The notes beneath the pieces were generated by a model. That model ran no database searches, was not told the DNA's origin, and worked only from the letters and a program-made list of their open reading frames with translations. DNA of 64,000 bases from Osedax fenrisi (taxonomy: Eukaryota > Annelida > Polychaeta > Sabellida > Siboglinidae): positions 102,904,882 to 102,968,881 of the forward strand of contig OZ025239.1 of assembly GCA_964019155.1 (NCBI GenBank), given 5' to 3'. The position numbers and the translations under genes were made by a program. How positions within the stretch are numbered: the stretch's first letter is position 1; each line of letters opens with the position of its first letter. Positions 24,801-42,800 of this stretch are shown in pieces.

Positions 24801-27800
24801 TAGACTACAATAGACTGACTATAATAGACTCACTACAATAGACTGACTACAATAGACTCACTACAATAGACTGACTACAATAGACTGACTACAATAGACT
24901 GACTACAATAGACTCACTACAATAGACTGACTACAATAGACTCACTACAATAGACTCACTACAATAGACTGACTACAATAGACTCACTACAATAGACTGA
25001 CTACAATAGACTACAATAGACTGACTACAATAGACTCACTACAATAGACTCACTACAATAGACTCACTACAATAGACTCACTACAATAGACTCACTACAA
25101 TAGACTCACTACAATAGACACACTACAATAGACTGACTACAATAGACTGACTACAATAGACTCACTACAATAGACTCACTACAATAGACTCACTACAATA
25201 GACTCACTACAATAGACTGACTACAATAGACTGACTACAATAGACTACAATAGACTGACTATAATAGACTCACTACAATAGACTCACTACAATAGACTGA
25301 CTACAATAGACTGACTACAATAGACTCACTACAATAGACTCACTACAATAGACTGACTACAATAGACTCACTACAATAGACTGACTACAATAGACTGACT
25401 ACAATAGACTACAATAGACTGACTATAATAGACTCACTACAATAGACTGACTACAATAGACTGACTACAATAGACTGACTACAATAGACTCACTACAATA
25501 GACTCACTACAATAGACTGACTACAATAGACTCACTACAATAGACTCACTACAATAGACACACTACAATAGACTGACTACAATAGACTGACTACAATAGA
25601 CTACAATAGACTGACTACAATAGACTGACTACAATAGACTGACTACAATAGACTGACTACAATAGACTGACTACAATAGACTCACTACAATAGACTCACT
25701 ACAATAGACTGACTACAATAGACTCACTACAATAGACTCACTACAATAGACTACAATAGACTCACTACAATAGACTCACTACAATAGACTCACTACAATA
25801 GACCACAATAGACTCACTATAATAGACTGACTACAATAGACTGACTACAATAGACTCACTACAATAGACTGACTACAATAGACTCACAACAATAGACTCA
25901 CTACAATAGACTCACTACAATAGACTGACTACAATAGACTCACTACAATAGACTGACTACAATATACTGACTACAATAGACTGACTACAATAGACTGACT
26001 ACAATAGACTGACTACAATAGACTACAATAGACTGACTACAATAGACTCACTACAATAGACTACAATAGACTCACTACAATAGACTCACTACAATAGAAT
26101 CACTACAATAGACTGACTACAATAGACTGACTACAATAGACTGACTACAATAGACTCACTACAATAGACTCACTACAATAGACTCACTACAATAGACTGA
26201 CTACAATAGACTCACTACAATAGACTCACTACAATAGACTCACTACAATAGACTGACTACAATAGACTCACTACAATAGACTCACTACAATAGACTCACT
26301 ACAATAGACTCACTACAATAGACTGACTACAATAGACTGACTACAATAGACTGACTACAATAGACTGACTACAATAGACTCACTACAATAGACTCACTAC
26401 AATAGACTCACTACAATAGACTGACTACAATAGACTCACTACAATAGACTGACTACAATAGACTGCCTACAATAGACTCACTACAATAGACTCACTACAA
26501 TAGACTGACTACAATAGACTCACTACAATAGACTCACTACAATAGACTACAATAGACTCACTACAATAGACTCACTACAATAGACTGACTACAATAGACT
26601 CACTACAATAGACTGACTACAATATACTGACTACAATAGACTGACTACAATAGACTGACTACAATAGACTGACTACAATAGACTACAATAGACTGACTAC
26701 AATAGACTGACTACAATAGACTCACTACAATAGACTACAATAGACTCACTACAATAGACTCACTACAATAGAATCACTACAATAGACTCACTACAATAGA
26801 CTCACTACAATAGACTCACTACAATAGACTCACTACAATAGACTCACTACAATAGACTCACAACAATAGAATCACTACAATAGACTCACTACAATAGACT
26901 GACTACAATAGACTGACTACAATAGACTGACTACAATAGACTCACTACAATAGACTGACTACAATAGACTGACTACAATAGACTGACTACAATAGACTCA
27001 CTACAATAGACTGACTACAATAGACTGACTACAATAGACTCACTACAATAGACTGACTACAATAGACTGACTACAATAGACTACAATAGACTGACTACAA
27101 TAGACTGACTACAATAGACTCACTACAATAGACTCACTACAATAGACTGACTACAATAGACTGACTACAATAGACTGACTACAATAGACTCACTACAATA
27201 GACTCACAACAATAGACTCACTACAATAGACTGACTACAATAGACTCACTACAATAGACTGACTACAATAGACTCACTACAATAGACTGACTACAATAGA
27301 CTGACTACAATAGACTCACTACAATAGACTGACTATAATAGACTGACTACAATAGACTGACTACAATAGACTCACTACAATAGACTCACTACAATAGACT
27401 GACTACAATAGACTGACTACAATAGACTGACTACAATAGACTCACTACAATAGACTGACTACAATAGACTGTCTACAATAGACTGACTACAATAGACTCA
27501 CTACAATAGACTGACTACAATAGACTCACTACAATAGACTGACTACAATAGACTGACTACAATAGACTTCAATAGACTGACTACAATAGACTGACTACAA
27601 TAGACTGACTACAATAGACACACTACAATAGACTCACTACAATAGACTGACTACAATAGACTGACTACAATAGACTAACTACTATAGACTCACTACAATA
27701 GACTGACTACAATAGACTGACTACAATAGACTGACTACAATAGACTCACTACAATAGACTCACTACAATATACTGACTACAATAGACTGACTACAATAGA

Positions 27801-30800
27801 CTGACTACAATAGACTGACTACAATAGACTCACTACAATAGACTCACTACAATAGACTGACTACAATAGACTCACTACAATAGACTGACTACAATAGACT
27901 GACTACAATAGACTACAATAGACTGACTACAATAGACTGACTACAATAGACTGACTACAATAGACTCACTACAATAGACTCACTACAATAGACTCACTAC
28001 AATAGACTCACTACAATAGACTCACTACAATAGACTCACTACAATAGACTCACTACAATAGACTGACTACAATAGACTCACTACAATAGACTCACTACAA
28101 TAGACTCACTACAATAGACTGACTACAATAGACTGACTACAATAGACTCACTACAATAGACTCACTACAATAGACTCACTACAATAGACTCACTACAATA
28201 GACTCACTACAATAGACTCACTACAATAGACTCACTACAATAGACTGACTACAATAGACTGACTACAATAGACTGACTACAATAGACACACTACAATAGA
28301 CTCACTACAATAGACTGACTACAATAGACTGACTACAATAGACTCACTACAATAGACTGACTACAATAGACTGACTACAATAGACTGACTACAATAGACT
28401 CACTACAATAGACTCACTACAATATACTGACTACAATAGACTGACTACAATAGACTGACTACAATAGACTGACTACAATAGACTCACTACAATAGACTCA
28501 CTACAATAGACTCACTACAATAGACTCACTACAATATACTGACTACAATAGACTGACTACAATAGACTGACTACAATAGACTGACTACAATAGACTCACT
28601 ACAATAGACTGACTACAATAGACTGACTACAATAGACTGACTACAATAGACTGACTACAATAGACTACAATAGACTGACTACAATAGACTGACTACAATA
28701 GACTCACTACAATAGACTGACTACAATAGACTGACTACAATAGACTGACTACAATAGACTCACTACAATAGACTCACTACAATAGACTGACTACAATAGA
28801 CTGACTACAATAGACTCACTACAATAGACTGACTACAATAGACTGACTACAATAGACTGACTACAATAGACTGACTACAATAGACTACAATAGACTGACT
28901 ACAATAGACTGACTACAATAGACTCACTACAATAGACTGACTACAATAGACTGACTACAATAGACTGACTACAATAGACTGACTACAATAGACTACAATA
29001 GACTGACTACAATAGACTGACTACAATAGACTCACTACAATAGACTCACTACAATAGACTGACTACAATAGACTGACTACAATAGACTGACTACAATAGA
29101 CTACAATAGACTGACTACAATAGACTGACTACAATAGACTCACTACAATAGACTGACTACAATAGACTCACTACAATAGACTCACTACAATAGACTGACT
29201 ACAATAGACTCACTACAATAGACTGACTACAATAGACTACAATAGACTGACTATAATAGACTCACTACAATAGACTGACTACAATAGACTGACTACAATA
29301 GACTGACTACAATAGACTCACTACAATAGACTCACTACAATAGACTGACTACAATAGACTCACTACAATAGACTCACTACAATAGACTCACTACAATAGA
29401 CTGACTACAATAGACTCACTACAATAGACTCACTACAATAGACACACTACAATAGACTGACTACAATAGACTGACTACAATAGACTCACTACAATAGACT
29501 CACTACAATAGACTGACTACAATAGACTCACTACAATAGACTGACTACAATAGACTGACTACAATAGACTACAATAGACTGACTATAATAGACTCACTAC
29601 AATAGACTGACTACAATATACTGACTACAATAGACTGACTACAATAGACTCACTACAATAGACTCACTACAATAGACTGACTACAATAGACTCACTACAA
29701 TAGACTCACTACAATAGACTCACTACAATAGACTGACTACAATAGACTACAATAGACTGACTATAATAGACTCACTACAATAGACTGACTACAATAGACT
29801 CACTACAATAGACTCACTACAATAGACTGACTACAATAGACTGACTACAATAGACTCACTACAATAGACTGACTACAATAGACTCACTACAATAGACTCA
29901 CTACAATAGACTGACTACAATAGACTCACTACAATAGACTGACTACAATAGACTACAATAGACTGACTATAATAGACTCACTACAATAGACTGACTACAA
30001 TAGACTGACTACAATAGACTCACTACAATAGACTCACTACAATAGACTCACTACAATAGACTGACTACAATAGACTCACTACAATAGACTCACTACAATA
30101 GACTCACTACAATAGACTCACTACAATAGACTCACTACAATAGACTGACTACAATAGACACACTACAATAGACTGACTATAATAGACTGACTACAATAGA
30201 CTCACTACAATAGACTCACTACAATAGACTCACTACAATAGACTCACTACAATAGACTCACTACAATAGACTGACTACAATAGACTACAATAGACTGACT
30301 ATAATAGACTCACTACAATAGACTGACTACAATAGACTGACTACAATAGACTGACTACAATAGACTCACTACAATAGACTCACTACAATAGACTGACTAC
30401 AATAGACTCACTACAATAGACTGACTACAATAGACTGACTACAATAGACTACAATAGACTGACTATAATAGACTCACTACAATAGACTGACTACAATAGA
30501 CTGACTACAATAGACTGACTACAATAGACTCACTACAATAGACTCACTACAATAGACTGACTACAATAGACTCACTACAATAGACTCACTACAATAGACA
30601 CACTACAATAGACTGACTACAATAGACTGACTACAATAGACTACAATAGACTGACTACAATAGACTGACTACAATAGACTGACTACAATAGACTGACTAC
30701 AATAGACTCACTACAATAGACTCACTACAATAGACTGACTACAATAGACTCACTACAATAGACTCACTACAATAGACTACAATAGACTCACTACAATAGA

Positions 30801-33800
30801 CTCACTACAATAGACTCACTACAATAGACCACAATAGACTCACTATAATAGACTGACTACAATAGACTGACTACAATAGACTCACTACAATAGACTGACT
30901 ACAATAGACTCACAACAATAGACTCACTACAATAGACTCACTACAATAGACTGACTACAATAGACTCACTACAATAGACTGACTACAATATACTGACTAC
31001 AATAGACTGACTACAATAGACTGACTACAATAGACTGACTACAATAGACTACAATAGACTGACTACAATAGACTCACTACAATAGACTACAATAGACTCA
31101 CTACAATAGACTCACTACAATAGAATCACTACAATAGACTGACTACAATAGACTGACTACAATAGACTGACTACAATAGACTAACTACAATAGACTCACT
31201 ACAATAGACTCACTACAATATACTGACTACAATAGACTGACTACAATAGACTGACTACAATAGACTGACTATAATAGACTCACTACAATAGACTCACTAC
31301 AATAGACTCACTACAATAGACTGACTACAATAGACTGACTACAATAGACTCACTACAATAGACTCACTACAATAGACTCACTACAATAGACTCACTACAA
31401 TAGACTCACTACAATAGACTCACTACAATAGACTCACTACAATAGACTGACTACAATAGACTGACTACAATAGACTCACTACAATAGACTGACTACAATA
31501 GACTGACTACAATAGACTGACTACAATAGACTGACTACAATAGACTACAATAGACTGACTACAATAGACTGACTACAATAGACTCACTACAATAGACTGA
31601 CTACAATAGACTGACTACAATAGACTGACTACAATAGACTCACTACAATAGACTCACTACAATAGACTGACTACAATAGACTGACTACAATAGACTCACT
31701 ACAATAGACTGACTACAATAGACTGACTACAATAGACTGACTACAATAGACTGACTACAATAGACTACAATAGACTGACTACAATAGACTGACTACAATA
31801 GACTACAATAGACTGACTACAATAGACTGACTACAATAGACTGACTACAATAGACTGACTACAATAGACTGACTACAATAGACTACAATAGACTGACTAC
31901 AATAGACTGACTACAATAGACTCACTACAATAGACTCACTACAATAGACTCACTACAATAGACTGACTACAATAGACTGACTACAATAGACTGACTACAA
32001 TAGACTACAATAGACTGACTACAATAGACTGACTACAATAGACTCACTACAATAGACTGACTACAATAGACTCACTACAATAGACTCACTACAATAGACT
32101 GACTACAATAGACTCACTACAATAGACTGACTACAATAGACTACAATAGACTTACTATAATAGACTCACTACAATAGACTGACTACAATAGACTGACTAC
32201 AATAGACTGACTACAATAGACTCACTACAATAGACTCACTACAATAGACTGACTACAATAGACTCACTACAATAGACTCACTACAATAGACTACTACAAT
32301 AGACTGACTACAATAGACTCACTACAATAGACTCACTACAATAGACACACTACAATAGACTGACTACAATAGACTGACTACAATAGACTCACTACAATAG
32401 ACTCACTACAATAGACTGACTACAATAGACTGACAACAATAGACTGACTACAATAGACTGACTACAATAGACTACAATAGACTGACTATAATAGACTCAC
32501 TACAATAGACTGACTACAATAGACTGACTACAATAGACTGACTACAATAGACTCACTACAATAGACTCACTACAATAGACTCACTACAATAGACTGACTA
32601 CAATAGACTCACTACAATAGACTCACTACAATAGACTGACTACAATAGACTACAATAGACTGACTATAATAGACTCACTACAATAGACTGACTACAATAG
32701 ACTGACTACAATAGACTGACTACAATAGACTCACTACAATAGACTGACTACAATAGACTGACTACAATAGACTCACTACAATAGACTGACTACAATAGAC
32801 TCACTACAATAGACTCACTACAATAGACTGACTACAATAGACTCACTACAATAGACTGACTACAATAGACTACAATAGACTGACTACAATAGACTCACTA
32901 CAATAGACTCACTACAATAGACTCACTACAATAGACTCACTACAATAGACTCACTACAATAGACTCACTACAATAGACTCACTACAATAGACTGACTACA
33001 ATAGACTACAATAGACTGACTACAATAGACTAACTACAATAGACTCACTACAATAGACTCACTACAATAGACTAACTACAATAGACTCACTACAATAGAC
33101 TCACTACAATAGACTCACTACAATAGACTCACTACAATAGACTCACTACAATAGACTCACTACAATAGACTCACTACAATAGACACACTACAATAGACTG
33201 ACTACAATAGACTGACTACAATAGACTCACTACAATAGACTCACTACAATAGACTGACTACAATAGACTCACTACAATAGACTGACTACAATAGACTGAC
33301 TACAATAGACTACAATAGACTGACTATAATAGACTCACTACAATAGACTGACTACAATAGACTGACTACAATAGACTGACTACAATAGACTCACTACAAT
33401 AGACTCACTACAATAGACTGACTACAATAGACTCACTATAATAGACTGACTACAATAGACTGACTACAATAGACTACAATAGACTACAATAGACTGACTA
33501 CAATAGACTGACTACAATAGACTACAATAGACTGACTACAATAGACTGACTACAATAGACTGACTACAATAGACTGACTACAATAGACTGACTACAATAG
33601 ACTACAATAGACTGACTACAATAGACTGACTACAATAGACTCACTACAATAGACTCACTACAATAGACTCACTACAATAGACTGACTACAATAGACTGAC
33701 TACAATAGACTGACTACAATAGACTACAATAGACTGACTACAATAGACTGACTACAATAGACTCACTACAATAGACTGACTACAATAGACTCACTACAAT

Positions 33801-36800
33801 AGACTCACTACAATAGACTGACTACAATAGACTCACTACAATAGACTCACTACAATAGACTCACTACAATAGACTCACTACAATAGACTGACTACAATAG
33901 ACTCACTACAATAGACACACTACAATAGACTGACTACAATAGACTGACTACAATAGACTCACTACAATAGACTCACTACAATAGACTGACTACAATAGAC
34001 TGACAACAATAGACTGACTACAATAGACTGACTACAATAGACTACAATAGACTGACTATAATAGACTCACTACAATAGACTGACTACAATAGACTGACTA
34101 CAATAGACTGACTACAATAGACTCACTACAATAGACTCACTACAATAGACTCACTACAATAGACTCACTACAATAGACTCACTACAATAGACTCACTACA
34201 ATAGACTGACTACAATAGACTACAATAGACTGACTATAATAGACTCACTACAATAGACTGACTACAATAGACTGACTACAATAGACTGACTACAATAGAC
34301 TCACTACAATAGACTGACTACAATAGACTGACTACAATAGACTCACTACAATAGACTGACTACAATAGACTCACTACAATAGACTCACTACAATAGACTG
34401 ACTACAATAGACTCACTACAATAGACTGACTACAATAGACTACAATAGACTGACTATAATAGACTCACTACAATAGACTGACTACAATAGACTGACTACA
34501 ATAGACTCACTACAATAGACTCACTACAATAGACTCACTACAATAGACTCACTACAATAGACTCACTACAATAGACTCACTACAATAGACTCACTACAAT
34601 AGACTCACTACAATAGACTCACTACAATAGACTCACTACAATAGACACACTACAATAGACTGACTACAATAGACTCACTACAATAGACTCACTACAATAG
34701 ACTCACTACAATAGACTGACTACAATAGACTCACTACAATAGACTGACTACAATAGACTGACTACAATAGACTACAATAGACTGACTATAATAGACTCAC
34801 TACAATAGACTGACTACAATAGACTGACTACAATAGACTGACTACAATAGACTCACTACAATAGACTCACTACAATAGACTGACTACAATAGACTCACTA
34901 TAATAGACTGACTACAATAGACTGACTACAATAGACTACAATAGACTACAATAGACTGACTATAATAGACTCACTACAATAGACTGACTACAATAGACTG
35001 ACTACAATAGACTGACTACAATAGACTCACTACAATAGACTCACTACAATAGACTGACTACAATAGACTCACTACAATATACTCACTACAATAGACACAC
35101 TACAATAGACTGACTACAATAGACTGACTACAATAGACTCACTACAATAGACTCACTACAATAGACTGACTACAATAGACTCACTACAATAGACTGACTA
35201 CAATAGACTGACTACAATAGACTGACTACAATAGACTGACTACAATAGACTGACTACAATAGACTGAATACAATAGACTGACTACAATAGACTGACTACA
35301 ATAGACTGACTACAATAGACTGACTACAATAGACTGACTACAATAGACTCACTACAATAGACTCACTACAATAGACTGACTACAATAGACTGACTACAAT
35401 AGACTGACTACAATAGACTGACTACAATAGACTGACTACAATAGACTCACTACAATAGACTGACTACAATAGACTGACTATAATAGACTCACTACAATAG
35501 ACTGACTACAATAGACTGACTACAATAGACTGACTACAATAGACTCACTACAATAGACTCACTACAATAGACTCACTACAATAGACTCACTACAATAGAC
35601 TGACTACAATAGACTCACTACAATAGACTGACTACAATATACTGACTACAATAGACTGACTACAATAGACTGACTACAATAGACTACAATAGACTGACTA
35701 CAATAGACTGACTACAATAGACTCACTACAATAGACTGACTACAATAGACTCACTACAATAGACTCACTACAATAGACTGACTACAATAGACTCACTACA
35801 ATAGACTGACTACAATAGACTACAATAGACTGACTACAATAGACTCACTACAATAGACTCACTACAATAGACTGACTACAATAGACTCACTACAATAGAC
35901 TCACTACAATAGACTCACTACAATAGACACACTACAATAGACTGACTACAATAGACTGACTACAATAGACTCACTACAATAGACTCACTACAATAGACTC
36001 ACTACAATAGACTGACTACAATAGACTGACTACAATAGACTGACTACAATAGACTGACTACAATAGACTACAATAGACTGACTATAATAGACTCACTACA
36101 ATAGACTGACTACAATAGACTGACTACAATAGACTGACTACAATAGACTCACTACAATAGACTCACTACAATAGACTGACTACAATAGACTCACTACAAT
36201 AGACTGACTACAATAGACTGACTACAATAGACTACAATAGACTGACTATAATAGACTCACTACAATAGACTGACTACAATAGACTGACTACAATAGACTG
36301 ACTTCAATAGACTCACTACAATAGACTGACTACAATAGACTCACTACAATAGACTCACTACAATAGACTCACTACAATAGACTGACTACAATAGACTCAC
36401 TACAATAGACTGACTACAATAGACTACAATAGACTGACTATAATAGACTCACTACAATAGACTGACTACAATAGACTGACTACAATAGACTGACTACAAT
36501 AGACTCACTACAATAGACTCACTACAATAGACTCACTACAATAGACTCACTACAATAGACTCACTACAATAGACTCACTACAATAGACTGACTACAATAG
36601 ACTACAATAGACTGACTATAATAGACTCACTACAATAGACTGACTACAATAGACTGACTACAATAGACTGACTACAATAGACTCACTACAATAGACTGAC
36701 TACAATAGACTGACTACAATAGACTCACTACAATAGACTGACTACAATAGACTCACTACAATAGACTCACTACAATAGACTGACTACAATAGACTCACTA

Positions 36801-39800
36801 CAATAGACTGACTACAATAGACTACAATAGACTGACTATAATAGACTCACTACAATAGACTGACTACAATAGACTGACTACAATAGACTCACTACAATAG
36901 ACTCACTACAATAGACTCACTACAATAGACTCACTACAATAGACTCACTACAATAGACTCACTACAATAGACTCACTACAATAGACTCACTACAATAGAC
37001 TCACTACAATAGACTCACTACAATAGACACACTACAATAGACTGACTACAATAGACTCACTACAATAGACTCACTACAATAGACTCACTACAATAGACTG
37101 ACTACAATAGACTCACTACAATAGACTGACTACAATAGACTGACTACAATAGACTACAATAGACTGACTATAATAGACTCACTACAATAGACTGACTACA
37201 ATAGACTGACTACAATAGACTGACTACAATAGACTCACTACAATAGACTCACTACAATAGACTGACTACAATAGACTCACTATAATAGACTGACTACAAT
37301 AGACTGACTACAATAGACTACAATAGACTACAATAGACTGACTATAATAGACTCACTACAATAGACTGACTACAATAGACTGACTACAATAGACTGACTA
37401 CAATAGACTCACTACAATAGACTCACTACAATAGACTGACTACAATAGACTCACTACAATATACTCACTACAATAGACACACTACAATAGACTGACTACA
37501 ATAGACTGACTACAATAGACTCACTACAATAGACTCACTACAATAGACTGACTACAATAGACTCACTACAATAGACTGACTACAATAGACTGACTACAAT
37601 AGACTGACTACAATAGACTGACTACAATAGACTGACTACAATAGACTGAATACAATAGACTGACTACAATAGACTGACTACAATAGACTGACTACAATAG
37701 ACTGACTACAATAGACTGACTACAATAGACTCACTACAATAGACTCACTACAATAGACTGACTACAATAGACTGACTACAATAGACTGACTACAATAGAC
37801 TGACTACAATAGACTGACTACAATAGACTCACTACAATAGACTGACTACAATAGACTGACTATAATAGACTCACTACAATAGACTGACTACAATAGACTG
37901 ACTACAATAGACTGACTACAATAGACTCACTACAATAGACTCACTACAATAGACTCACTACAATAGACTCACTACAATAGACTGACTACAATAGACTCAC
38001 TACAATAGACTGACTACAATATACTGACTACAATAGACTGACTACAATAGACTGACTACAATAGACTACAATAGACTGACTACAATAGACTGACTACAAT
38101 AGACTCACTACAATAGACTGACTACAATAGACTCACTACAATAGACTCACTACAATAGACTGACTACAATAGACTCACTACAATAGACTGACTACAATAG
38201 ACTACAATAGACTGACTACAATAGACTCACTACAATAGACTCACTACAATAGACTGACTACAATAGACTCACTACAATAGACTCACTACAATAGACTCAC
38301 TACAATAGACACACTACAATAGACTGACTACAATAGACTGACTACAATAGACTCACTACAATAGACTCACTACAATAGACTCACTACAATAGACTGACTA
38401 CAATAGACTGACTACAATAGACTGACTACAATAGACTGACTACAATAGACTACAATAGACTGACTATAATAGACTCACTACAATAGACTGACTACAATAG
38501 ACTGACTACAATAGACTGACTACAATAGACTCACTACAATAGACTCACTACAATAGACTGACTACAATAGACTCACTACAATAGACTGACTACAATAGAC
38601 TGACTACAATAGACTACAATAGACTGACTATAATAGACTCACTACAATAGACTGACTACAATAGACTGACTACAATAGACTGACTTCAATAGACTCACTA
38701 CAATAGACTGACTACAATAGACTCACTACAATAGACTCACTACAATAGACTCACTACAATAGACTGACTACAATAGACTCACTACAATAGACTGACTACA
38801 ATAGACTACAATAGACTGACTATAATAGACTCACTATAATAGACTGACTACAATAGACTGACTACAATAGACTGACTACAATAGACTCACTACAATAGAC
38901 TCACTACAATAGACTGACTACAATAGACTCACTACAATAGACTCACTACAATAGACTCACTACAATAGACTGACTATAATAGACTCACTACAATAGACTC
39001 ACTACAATAGACACACTACAATAGACTGACTACAATAGACTGACTACAATAGACTCACTACAATAGACTCACTACAATAGACTCACTACAATATACTCAC
39101 TACAATAGACTGACTACAATAGACTGACTACAATAGACTACAATAGACTGACTATAATAGACTCACTACAATAGACTGACTACAATAGACTGACTACAAT
39201 AGACTGACTACAATAGACTACAATAGACTGACTACAATAGACTCACTACAATAGACTCACTACAATAGACTCACTACAATAGACTACAATAGACTGACTA
39301 TAATAGACTCACTACAATAGACACACTACAATAGACTGACTACAATAGACTGACTACAATAGACTCACTACAATAGACTCACTACAATAGACTGACTACA
39401 ATAGACTGACTACAATAGACTGACTACAATAGACTGACTACAATAGACTGACTACAATAGACTGACTACAATAGACTGACTACAATAGACTGACTACAAT
39501 AGACTGAATACAATAGACTGACTACAATAGACTGACTACAATAGACTGACTACAATAGACTGACTACAATAGACTGACTACAATAGACTCACTACAATAG
39601 ACTCACTACAATAGACTGACTACAATAGACTGACTACAATAGACTGACTACAATAGACTGACTACAATAGACTGACTACAATAGACTCACTACAATAGAC
39701 TGACTACAATAGACTGACTATAATAGACTCACTACAATAGACTGACTACAATAGACTGACTACAATAGACTGACTACAATAGACTCACTACAATAGACTC

Positions 39801-42800
39801 ACTACAATAGACTGACTACAATAGACTCACTACAATAGACTGACTACAATAGACTCACTACAATAGACTGACTACAATATACTGACTACAATAGACTGAC
39901 TACAATAGACTGACTACAATAGACTGACTACAATAGACTCACTACAATAGACTCACTACAATAGACTCACTACAATAGACTCACTACAATAGACTCACTA
40001 CAATAGACTCACTACAATAGACTCACTACAATAGACTCACTACAATAGACTGACTACAATAGACTCACTACAATAGACTCACTACAATAGACTCACTACA
40101 ATAGACTGACTACAATAGACTGACTACAATAGACTAACTACAATAGACTCACTACAATAGACTCACTACAATAGACTGACTACAATAGTCTCACTACAAT
40201 AGACTCACTACAATAGACTAACTACAATAGACTGACTACAATAGACTGACTACAATAGACTCACTACAATAGACTGACTACAATAGACTGACTACAATAG
40301 ACTGACTACAATAGACTGACTACAATAGACTGACTACAATAGACTACAATAGACTAACTACAATAGACTCACTACAATAGACTCACTACAATAGACTGAC
40401 TACAATAGACTGACTACAATAGACTCACTACAATAGACTGACTACAATAGACTCACTACAATAGACTGACTACAATAGACTGACTACAATAGACTGACTA
40501 CAATAGACTCACTACAATAGACTAACTACAATAGACTGACTACAATAGACTGACTACAATAGACTAACTACAATAGACTGACTACAATAGACTGACTACA
40601 ATAGACTGACTACAATAGACTGACTACAATAGACTACAATAGACTAACTACAATAGACTCACTACAATAGACTCACTACAATAGACTCACTACAATAGAC
40701 TGACTACAATAGACTGACTACAATAGACTCACTACAATAGACTCACTACAATAGACTCACTACAATAGACTCACTACAATAGACTGACTACAATAGACTC
40801 ACTACAATAGACTGACTACAATATACTGACTACAATAGACTGACTACAATAGACTGACTAAAATAGACTACAATAGACACACTACAATAGACTGACTACA
40901 ATAGACTGACTACAATAGACTCACTACAATAGACTCACTACAATAGACTCACTACAATAGACTCACTACAATAGACTCACTACAATAGACTGACTACAAT
41001 AGACTACAATAGACTGACTATAATAGACTCACTACAATAGACTGACTACAATAGACTGACTACAATAGACTGACTACAATAGACTCACTACAATAGACTC
41101 ACTACAATAGACTGACTACAATAGACTCACTACAATAGACTGACTACAATAGACTGACTACAATAGACTGACTACAATAGACTGACTATAATAGACTCAC
41201 TACAATAGACTGACTACAATAGACTGACTACAATAGACTGACTACAATAGACTCACTACAATAGACTGACTACAATAGACTGACTACAATAGACTCACTA
41301 CAATAGACTGACTACAATAGACTCACTACAATAGACTCACTACAATAGACTGACTACAATAGACTCACTACAATAGACTGACTACAATAGACTACAATAG
41401 ACTGACTATAATAGACTCACTACAATAGACTGACTACAATAGACTGACTACAATAGACTGACTACAATAGACTCACTACAATAGACTCACTACAATAGAC
41501 TGACTACAATAGACTCACTACAATAGACTCACTACAATAGACTCACTACAATAGACTGACTATAATAGACTCACTACAATAGACTCACTACAATAGACAC
41601 ACTACAATAGACTGACTACAATAGACTGACTACAATAGACTCACTACAATAGACTCACTACAATAGACTGACTACAATATACTCACTACAATAGACTGAC
41701 TACAATAGACTGACTACAATAGACTACAATAGACTGACTATAATAGACTCACTACAATAGACTGACTACAATAGACTGACTACAATAGACTGACTACAAT
41801 AGACTGACTACAATAGACTGACTACAATAGACTGACTACAATAGACTACAATAGACTGACTATAATAGACTCACTACAATAGACTGACTACAATAGACTG
41901 ACTACAATAGACTGACTACAATAGACTCACTACAATAGACTCACTACAATAGACTGACTACAATAGACTCACTACAATAGACTCACTACAATAGACACAC
42001 TACAATAGACTGACTACAATAGACTGACTACAATAGACTCACTACAATAGACTCACTACAATAGACTGACTACAATAGACTCACTACAATAGACTGACTA
42101 CAATAGACTGACTACAATAGACTGACTACAATAGACTGACTACAATAGACTGACTACAATAGACTGACTACAATAGACTGAATACAATAGACTGACTACA
42201 ATAGACTGACTACAATAGACTGACTACAATAGACTGACTACAATAGACTCACTACAATAGACTCACTACAATAGACTCACTACAATAGACTGACTACAAT
42301 AGACTGACTACAATAGACTGACTACAATAGACTGACTACAATAGACTGACTACAATAGACTCACTACAATAGACTGACTACAATAGACTGACTATAATAG
42401 ACTCACTACAATAGACTGACTACAATAGACTGACTACAATAGACTGACTACAATAGACTCACTACAATAGACTCACTACAATAGACTGACTACAATAGAC
42501 TCACTACAATAGACTGACTACAATAGACTCACTACAATAGACTGACTACAATAGACTCACTACAATAGACTGACTACAATAGACTGACTAATATAGACTA
42601 CAATAGACTGACTATAATAGACTCACTACAATAGACTGACTACAATAGACTGACTACAATAGACTGACTACAATAGACTCACTACAATAGACTCACTACA
42701 ATAGACTCACTACAATAAACTCACTACAATAGACTCACTACAATAGACACACTACAATAGACTGACTACAATAGACTGACTACAATAGACTCACTACAAT

